Source: Betaproteobacteria bacterium (GTDB taxonomy: Bacteria; Pseudomonadota; Gammaproteobacteria; Burkholderiales; Rhodocyclaceae). Taken from it: a stretch of DNA of 34,048 bases. Position 1 is the first letter of the stretch; every line of letters begins with the position of its first letter. The translations under genes were made by a program, and so were the position numbers. Below the pieces are notes generated by a model. It worked only from the letters and a program-made list of their open reading frames with translations. It was not told the origin of the DNA and did not search any database. The stretch lies in assembly GCA_016208415.1 (NCBI GenBank), contig JACQYB010000031.1:1-34048 (forward strand), in the 5' to 3' direction. This document shows, in pieces, positions 28,814-34,048 of this stretch.

Positions 28814-31714
28814 TCAGGCGTCCTGTTTGGTGGCTGTCTCCACCTGGACCAAGGGCTCGTCGACGGGAGCCTTCGTCGCACGCTGGCGCCTTCGCGGCGG
28901 GGGTACGGCCGGTTGGGCGGGTTCGGGCGCATCGGCCTTCCGTGCAAGCGTCTTGCCGCGATCCGTTTCCACCAGAACCAGGCCGCTTTCCAACAGCGCA
29001 GCGGATGGCTCAGTGCCAGGCGCCTCGGGCACGGACGCTTCGGATTCGGCCAGTACGGGGACTTCGGCAGTGGTTTCTCCCTCCAGGCGCTGAAGATCCA
29101 GCGCCGGGGCAGGGGGCGGAGTTTCCGCCACCAGCGCTTCCGACTCGGGCGGGATCACCCCGCCGCTCAGTGAGGATGCCATTTGAACATCTGGTGCAAC
29201 CGCAGGCTCGGCTGCGGCTACTGCCTGCGGCACCTCGGCCTGGGGTTCCACCAAGACGTCCGCTACCGGCACCGGTAGCTCGGGTTGAGCCTCCTGCACC
29301 ACGGCCGTGGTGGCGTATTCCGATTCGCGAACCGGTACGGGTTTGGGCGTCTCGTCGGCCGCCGGGGTGGCACCGGTCGGCTCCACTGGAGTCAGCACAA
29401 CAGAGGGCTGTGGCTGTTCAGCGGGACCAGCCTCGGCGGCTGCGACTACGTCGGCTGTGGCGGATTGCGGAGCTTCTGCTTGCATCTCCGCCATCTCGGC
29501 GCCGACGGAAACCGCAGTCTCGGCTTCGGACGGGCGACGCTCACCCTGCCCGCGCCGGCCGCGGCGGCGACGTCCGCGGCTGCTTGCTGCTTGCTCCGCG
29601 GTCTCTTCCCCGGGTACCGGAGGGCGGGCGGCTTCATCGGAGACGCGCACGGCCTGCTCCCTCGGCGCGGATCTGCGTTCGGAGGGTTGGCGCTCGGATG
29701 GCTGGGTTCTCGCAGCCCTGGCTTCCCCGCCCGGTTCCTTGCCTCGGCGTTGCTCAGCGCGTTCCTGCTGGGCTTCCTGGCGAGACTGGGATCCCTTGGC
29801 CTCGGCGCGTTCGCCCCGTTCGCGGCGCTCTTCAGTGCGCGGTGGACGCGTGCCTGGTTCCTTGCGATCACGGTCGCGATCGCGGTCACGGCCGCGACGG
29901 CGGGTATCCCGTGCGGCCTCGCCGTGCTGCGTCTCGCGTTGGGCCGGGATTGCGGCAGGCGTCTCCTGTGACGTTGGGGCCTGCTCGGCGGCGGGCCCGG
30001 CGCGGAACCAGCTCAAGATCCGGTCCATGAATCCGGGCGTGCGCGATGGCTGCGCCGACGCCATGGGTTGCGCGGCCGCCCTGGGTTCGGACACGGGCGC
30101 CGGCTGGGCGGGGGTGATGCCCTTGACTGCGGCCTCCTGGCGCGCCACCTTGACTTCGGCCTGGGCCGCGGCCGCTTTCTGTTCCTCCGTGGCAGGTACC
30201 TCGCGCATGCGGTAGCTGGGCGGAGGCGGCTCTTCCTGATTCAGTTGATCATGCCGCAGGCGGGTGATCTCGTGGGCGGGTGTCTCAAGGTGCTGATTCG
30301 GGATCAGTGTGAGATTCACCTTGTGGCGCAACTCCAGATCATGCACTTCGGTGCGCTTTTCATTGAGGAGGAACGTGGCCACATCCACGGGAAGCTGTGC
30401 GCGAATGGCGCCGGTGTTCTCCTTCATTGCCTCCTCCTCGAGGATGCGAAGGATGTGCAGGGCCATGGATTCGGTGCTGCGGATGTGTCCCGTGCCGCCG
30501 CAACGCGGGCAGGGAATGTAGCTGGTTTCGGCAAGCGCCGGCCTCAACCGCTGACGCGACAATTCCAGCAGTCCGAAGCGCGAGATCTTGCCCGTCTGCA
30601 CGCGTGCGCGATCATAGCGAAGGGCGTCGCGAAGGCGGTTCTCGACTTCCCGCTGATTGCGGGAAGCCTCCATGTCGATGAAGTCAATGACGATCAGGCC
30701 GCCCAGGTCGCGTAGTCTTAGTTGCCGTGCGACTTCATCGGCGGCCTCGCAGTTGGTGCGCAGCGCCGTTTCCTCGATGTCGGCACCACGCGTGGCCCGA
30801 CCGGAGTTGACATCGATCGCGACCAGCGCCTCGGTATGGTCTATGACCACGTGGCCGCCCGATGGCAGCGAAACCTCGCGAGCGAACGCCGTTTCGATCT
30901 GGTGTTCAATCTGGAAGCGGGAAAACAGCGGCACGTCGTCACGGTAGCGCTTGACGCGGGTGACGTTGGTGGGCATCACGTGGCCCATGAATTGCCGGGC
31001 CTGTTCGTAGATGTCGTCGGTGTCGATCAGGATCTCGCCGATGTCCGGCGAGAAGTAGTCGCGGATGGCGCGGATGACGAGGCTGCCTTCCTGGTAGATC
31101 AGGAAGGGACCGGGCTGGGCCGTGGCGGCACCGTCAATGGCGGTCCACAGTTGCAGCAGGTAATTCAGGTCCCACTGCAGTTCCTCTTGCGTCCTGCCGA
31201 TGGCGGCGGTACGGGCAATCAGGCTCATCCCCTGGGGGATCTCGAGGTTGTCTATGATCTCCCGCAGTTCGGCTCGATCTTCTCCTTCGACCCGCCGGGA
31301 AACGCCGCCTCCGCGCGGGTTGTTGGGCATGACCACCAGGTATCGACCGGCCAGCGAAATGAAGGTCGTGAGTGCAGCGCCCTTGTTGCCGCGCTCATCC
31401 TTATCCACCTGGACAATCAGGTTCTGGCCGACCTGCAGCGCGTCCTGGATGCGCGCCCGAGCAGGCTCGGCGTCACTACGGAAATAGGAACGCGATACCT
31501 CCTTGAAGGGGAGGAAGCCGTGCCTGTCCGTACCGTAATCTACGAAACATGCCTCGAGACTCGGTTCGATGCGGGTAATGACCGCCTTGTATATATTGCT
31601 CTTGCGTTGCTCCCGGGCTGCCGACTCGATGTCAAGGTCGATGAGCTTTTGCCCATCGACGATGGCGACGCGTAGTTCTTCGGCTTGCGTCGCGTTGAAC
31701 AGCATGCGCTTCAT
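28814..31714 (-). CDS. rne: Ribonuclease E
   Basis: Main endoribonuclease for mRNA decay and rRNA/tRNA processing, 966 aa. It starts [10 protein letters not shown] as in the family, with GGGAG upstream. The S1 domain lies at about 37-120, catalytic Asp301 (VAIDVNSGR) and Asp344 (VIDFID) match the metal-binding pair, and the Zn-link is CPRCGGTG (Cys402, Cys405). After about residue 500 the protein becomes a low-complexity scaffold: Arg/Asp/Glu-rich blocks including alternating [10 protein letters not shown] and [11 protein letters not shown] (RNA-binding, likely), then an acidic Ala/Pro/Val/Glu-rich stretch and a basic end (RRRQRATK). Such a tail points to RNase E rather than RNase G. It is divergent from rluC, as in E. 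coli. Confidence 0.97.
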   Translation of the reverse strand: MKRMLFNATQAEELRVAIVDGQKLIDLDIESAAREQRKSNIYKAVITRIEPSLEACFVDYGTDRHGFLPFKEVSRSYFRSDAEPARARIQDALQVGQNLIVQVDKDERGNKGAALTTFISLAGRYLVVMPNNPRGGGVSRRVEGEDRAELREIIDNLEIPQGMSLIARTAAIGRTQEELQWDLNYLLQLWTAIDGAATAQPGPFLIYQEGSLVIRAIRDYFSPDIGEILIDTDDIYEQARQFMGHVMPTNVTRVKRYRDDVPLFSRFQIEHQIETAFAREVSLPSGGHVVIDHTEALVAIDVNSGRATRGADIEETALRTNCEAADEVARQLRLRDLGGLIVIDFIDMEASRNQREVENRLRDALRYDRARVQTGKISRFGLLELSRQRLRPALAETSYIPCPRCGGTGHIRSTESMALHILRILEEEAMKENTGAIRAQLPVDVATFLLNEKRTEVHDLELRHKVNLTLIPNQHLETPAHEITRLRHDQLNQEEPPPPSYRMREVPATEEQKAAAAQAEVKVARQEAAVKGITPAQPAPVSEPRAAAQPMASAQPSRTPGFMDRILSWFRAGPAAEQAPTSQETPAAIPAQRETQHGEAARDTRRRGRDRDRDRDRKEPGTRPPRTEERRERGERAEAKGSQSRQEAQQERAEQRRGKEPGGEARAARTQPSERQPSERRSAPREQAVRVSDEAARPPVPGEETAEQAASSRGRRRRGRRGQGERRPSEAETAVSVGAEMAEMQAEAPQSATADVVAAAEAGPAEQPQPSVVLTPVEPTGATPAADETPKPVPVRESEYATTAVVQEAQPELPVPVADVLVEPQAEVPQAVAAAEPAVAPDVQMASSLSGGVIPPESEALVAETPPPAPALDLQRLEGETTAEVPVLAESEASVPEAPGTEPSAALLESGLVLVETDRGKTLARKADAPEPAQPAVPPPRRRQRATKAPVDEPLVQVETATKQDA

Positions 31715-32109
31715 TCATTCTTCTCCCGCGCACTGGACACGGGCAGGGCAAACCGCTGCCGCCATCTCTGCTGATTGGGCGGACACAGTTAGTTTGGTTT
31801 GGTGGGGCCACGGATTGACCTTGGACAGACCGACAGGACTCAAACTAAGACTATCAGGGGCTTGCCAACCGATCCAGGCGACAATGGCGTCCCAGGATCA
31901 CATATTCTGCGTACGTCTCGTGCGCGCAAAATCAATTAACATCGCTACTTTTTTGGCGAGCGACATTCGCCATGGTTTCCGGCCCTGCCCGCACCTCTTT
32001 TCCGCCAAGGTTCGACGGCGGTTGATAATGCTCCGGCAGATTCCCGCGCACCACGGCTTCGTATGCCCCAAGGCGCTGGATCGGACAGGTACGCGGCAGT
32101 ATATGGAAA
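31715..32109. other. Divergent leader region between rne and rluC
   Basis: A 395-bp region without a supported gene. It is relatively AT-rich at about 31900-31965 and contains GGCGAGCGACATTCGCC, a small hairpin beside a T7 run (about 31948-31970). A weak plus-strand promoter-like pair is GCGACA (31878-31883) and CATATT (31901-31906), 17 bp apart. A long rne leader fits the E. coli case, where the 5' untranslated region lets RNase E control its own mRNA, but I cannot identify the conserved hairpins by eye. Confidence 0.45.
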
Positions 32110-33090
32110 ATGAAGGTGTTAAGCAAAGTCCCTGAGATCACGCGACAAGTAGTGGGGGAGTCGTCCACGGGTCAGCGCATCGACAACTTCCTGGTGCGCT
32201 TGTGCAAGGGGGTACCGAAAAGCCACATATACCGTGTGCTTCGCAGCGGCGAGGTACGGGTGAACAGCCGCCGGGTTGCGCCGGACTACCGCCTTCAGAG
32301 CGGCGACGAGGTGCGCGTCCCGCCGATGCGGATGGCCGCGCCGGAGTCCGGGCGTAAGGCCCCCGGCCGCAGTTTCCCTGTCCTCTTTGAAGATGATCAC
32401 CTGCTGGTCATCGACAAGCCCGCAGGCGTAGCGGTCCATGGCGGCAGCGGCGTCAGTTTCGGCGTCATCGAGCAGCTACGGACGGCGCGCCCCGAGGAGC
32501 GCTTTCTGGAGCTTGCGCATCGACTTGACCGGGAGACTTCGGGCGTGCTCGTCTTGGCCAAGACGCGCCGTGCGCTGCTGTCACTTCATGGCCAGTTGCG
32601 AGAAGGGGGAGCGCACAAGTCATATCTTGCGCTGGTGCAGGGGCGCTGGACGAGTCCGCAGCGGGATGTCCGGCTGCCCCTGCACAAGTATGTGAGCGAA
32701 AGCGGGGAACGCCGTGTGGTCGTGGCGGCCGAGGGGAAGGAGTCGCGCAGCATGGTGCGTCTTCTGGCCCGGTGGAGCAGCGCCAGCCTGGTGGAGGTGG
32801 AACTGATGACCGGCCGCACGCACCAGATTCGGGTACATCTTGCGCACCTTGGCTACCCCATCCGGGGTGACGACAAGTATGGGGATTTCGCGTGGAATCG
32901 GCAGTTGCAGCGCGAGGGATTGAAGCGCATGTTCCTGCACGCCGCTCGGATGCGTCTGCGGCACCCGGTGACCGGCGCGATGCTGGAGGTGAAAGCCCCG
33001 TTGCCAAAGGACCTGCGCGATGTTCTCGGAGCCCTGGAACGATGCGAAAAGAGGGAATATGGCGAGACGCTACGAACTGATCGTCTTTGA
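32110..33090 (+). CDS. rluC: 23S rRNA pseudouridine synthase C
   Basis: RluA-family enzyme expected to modify U955, U2504 and U2580 of 23S rRNA. It is 326 aa. An S4 RNA-binding domain lies at about 22-75 (GQRIDNFLVRLCKGVPKSHIYR), then the catalytic domain with Asp140 in HRLDRETSG, and GRTHQIRVHLAHLGYPI. RluD is the main alternative, but divergence from rne is the RluC arrangement. Start at ATG 32110 has only GGA nearby; GTG 32116 is possible. The 3' end overlaps the next gene by 32 bp. Confidence 0.92.
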   Translation: MKVLSKVPEITRQVVGESSTGQRIDNFLVRLCKGVPKSHIYRVLRSGEVRVNSRRVAPDYRLQSGDEVRVPPMRMAAPESGRKAPGRSFPVLFEDDHLLVIDKPAGVAVHGGSGVSFGVIEQLRTARPEERFLELAHRLDRETSGVLVLAKTRRALLSLHGQLREGGAHKSYLALVQGRWTSPQRDVRLPLHKYVSESGERRVVVAAEGKESRSMVRLLARWSSASLVEVELMTGRTHQIRVHLAHLGYPIRGDDKYGDFAWNRQLQREGLKRMFLHAARMRLRHPVTGAMLEVKAPLPKDLRDVLGALERCEKREYGETLRTDRL

Positions 33091-33715
33091 CTGGGACGGG
33101 ACGCTGCTTGATTCGGCGGCGACCATCGTGGCCTGCATCCAGTTGGCGTGCACGGACCTGGGGGTCGAACCTCCCACCGCGGAACGGGCCCGCTTCGTGA
33201 TCGGACTGGGCCTTCAGGATGCTCTGGGCGTGGCCGTGCCTCAACTGGAAGCGGCGCAGTATGGGCGGCTTGCGGAGCGCTATCGCCATCATTTCCTTTC
33301 CCGGGACCAGGAACTGGAACTCTTTCCGGGGGCATTCGATCTGGTTTCCTGGCTCCACGCCAAAGGGCTGCTGCTCGGGGTGGCGACCGGCAAGAGCCGC
33401 CTGGGCCTTGATCGGTCGCTCGCCGCCAGCGGGTTGCGCAAGTTCTTCCATTGCACACGCTGCGCGGACGAGACTCACCCCAAGCCGCACCCGGCGATGC
33501 TGCGCGAGATCATGGAGCGCTTCGACGTTCATCCCGGGCAAACCCTGATGATCGGCGACACGACCCATGACCTCCAGATGGCGCGAGCGGCGGGCACGGA
33601 TGCGGTGGCGGTGGGGTTCGGAGCGCATCCCCGGGAGGCGCTCCTCGCCGAAGGGCCCCTTGCGTACGTGGAGAGTGTCGGCGACCTGGGTCAGTGGCTG
33701 CGAGAGAGCATCTGA
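33059..33715 (+). CDS. HAD-superfamily phosphatase, phosphoglycolate phosphatase-like
   Basis: Haloacid dehalogenase-type phosphatase, 218 aa. Motif I is FDWDGTLLDS with nucleophile Asp11 and Asp13, motif II is VATGKS, motif III Lys is in HPKPHPAM and motif IV is IGDTTHDLQMA. The small-domain cap makes it look like Gph, but the substrate cannot be read from sequence. The ATG at 33059 has GAGGG about 5 nt upstream. It overlaps rluC by 32 bp and the Rieske gene by 22 bp, which suggests tight co-translation. Confidence 0.92.
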   Translation: MARRYELIVFDWDGTLLDSAATIVACIQLACTDLGVEPPTAERARFVIGLGLQDALGVAVPQLEAAQYGRLAERYRHHFLSRDQELELFPGAFDLVSWLHAKGLLLGVATGKSRLGLDRSLAASGLRKFFHCTRCADETHPKPHPAMLREIMERFDVHPGQTLMIGDTTHDLQMARAAGTDAVAVGFGAHPREALLAEGPLAYVESVGDLGQWLRESI

Positions 33716-34047
33716 TCTGCGAGGCATCCCGGCTCGTCGATGGCGGCGACGGGGTTTGCTTTGACGCGGAGCGCGCGCACGAGATCACGCCGGCGTTTGT
33801 TGTTCGTCATGGCGGACGCGTGTTCGGGTGGCTGAACCGCTGCGCACACCGCCCAATGCGGCTCGATTTGCTTCCAGGAAAGTTCTTCGATCAATCGGGT
33901 TTATACTTGATCTGCGCCACCCACGGCGCTGTCTATATGCCGGACACCGGACTGTGCGTTGCGGGTCCGTGCAGCGGCGGAGCGCTTGTCCCGGTGGGAG
34001 TCGAGGAGCGTGATGGTCTGGTTTTCTGGAAGCAGGCGACTGAGTGA
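33694..34047 (+). CDS. Rieske [2Fe-2S] domain protein
   Basis: Small 117-aa protein made of a single Rieske domain: cluster ligands Cys50/His52 (NRCAHRP) and Cys74/His77 (CATHGAVY), followed by DTGLCVAGPC. No membrane segment or oxygenase domain is present, so it resembles stand-alone ferredoxin-like Rieske proteins of unknown partner. The frame opens at GTG 33694, inside the HAD gene, with no clear SD; a start a few codons later is possible. It ends one base before the window edge. In related genomes the next gene is often an S49 peptidase, not visible here. Confidence 0.9.
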   Translation: MAAREHLICEASRLVDGGDGVCFDAERAHEITPAFVVRHGGRVFGWLNRCAHRPMRLDLLPGKFFDQSGLYLICATHGAVYMPDTGLCVAGPCSGGALVPVGVEERDGLVFWKQATE

Positions 34048-34048
34048 T

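Noticed and set aside
28942-30030. Plus-strand open frame opposite the rne low-complexity tail
   Set aside because: Composition follows from the complement of Ala/Arg/Glu-rich codons; no motif, SD or context supports it.
32465-33727. A 420-codon minus-strand open frame over rluC and the HAD gene
   Set aside because: Shadow of overlapping plus-strand genes that show all catalytic motifs.

Overview
The window is a GC-rich chromosomal segment from a proteobacterium, most likely a betaproteobacterium (Rhodocyclales/Nitrosomonadales-like). I infer this from gene order (ubiG, mtaD-like gene, gyrA, serC, pheA, hisC, tyrA, aroA, cmk, rpsA, ihfB, lapA, lapB, then heptose genes and cysM), from the RmpM-like OmpA-domain proteins, and from the rne/rluC/HAD/Rieske order. 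Almost everything is core metabolism or information processing. I found no defence system, prophage, integrase, CRISPR array or secondary-metabolite cluster, and no clearly new multi-gene system.

Layout. 1-462: right end of an IS66-family element (TnpC C-terminus plus terminal repeat), 2 bp from the ubiG stop codon. 465-4258 (minus): ubiG, an RmpM-like OmpA-domain gene, an mtaD-type deaminase, and a second RmpM-like paralogue. 4604-16603 (plus): a long mixed operon, gyrA-serC-serA-pheA-hisC-tyrA-aroA::cmk-rpsA-ihfB, ending in a clear intrinsic terminator. It links DNA supercoiling, serine synthesis, Phe/Tyr/shikimate synthesis, CMP kinase, ribosomal protein S1 and IHF-beta. aroA and cmk are one fused frame. 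16708-23251 (plus): lapA-lapB (LPS homeostasis), then ugd-hldA-hldD-cysM and a PolB-type 3'-5' exonuclease, tightly packed.

23287-24109: five tRNA genes. tRNA-Val(GAC) is on plus; a Pro(UGG)-Arg(UCU)-His(GUG) cluster and a separate Asn(GUU) are on minus. Each of the three transcription units has a visible sigma70-type promoter with a 17-bp spacer. 24194-24733: an unrecognised small protein with a helix-turn-helix-like N-terminal part and a C-terminal membrane anchor. 24795-28734: an aspartate/aromatic aminotransferase (minus), divergent from uvrB and a low-molecular-weight tyrosine phosphatase (plus). 28814-31714 (minus): rne, divergent from rluC-HAD phosphatase-Rieske protein (plus), with a 395-bp leader region between them.

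The points most worth a second look are non-coding or organisational: a three-hairpin rpsA leader, near-leaderless tRNA promoters (one overlapping a stop codon), a perfect 20-bp inverted repeat between convergent genes, a nested stem-loop between lapB and ugd, the aroA-cmk fusion, the duplicated RmpM-like genes around mtaD, and the IS66 edge where a gph/mupP-type phosphatase gene might be expected.
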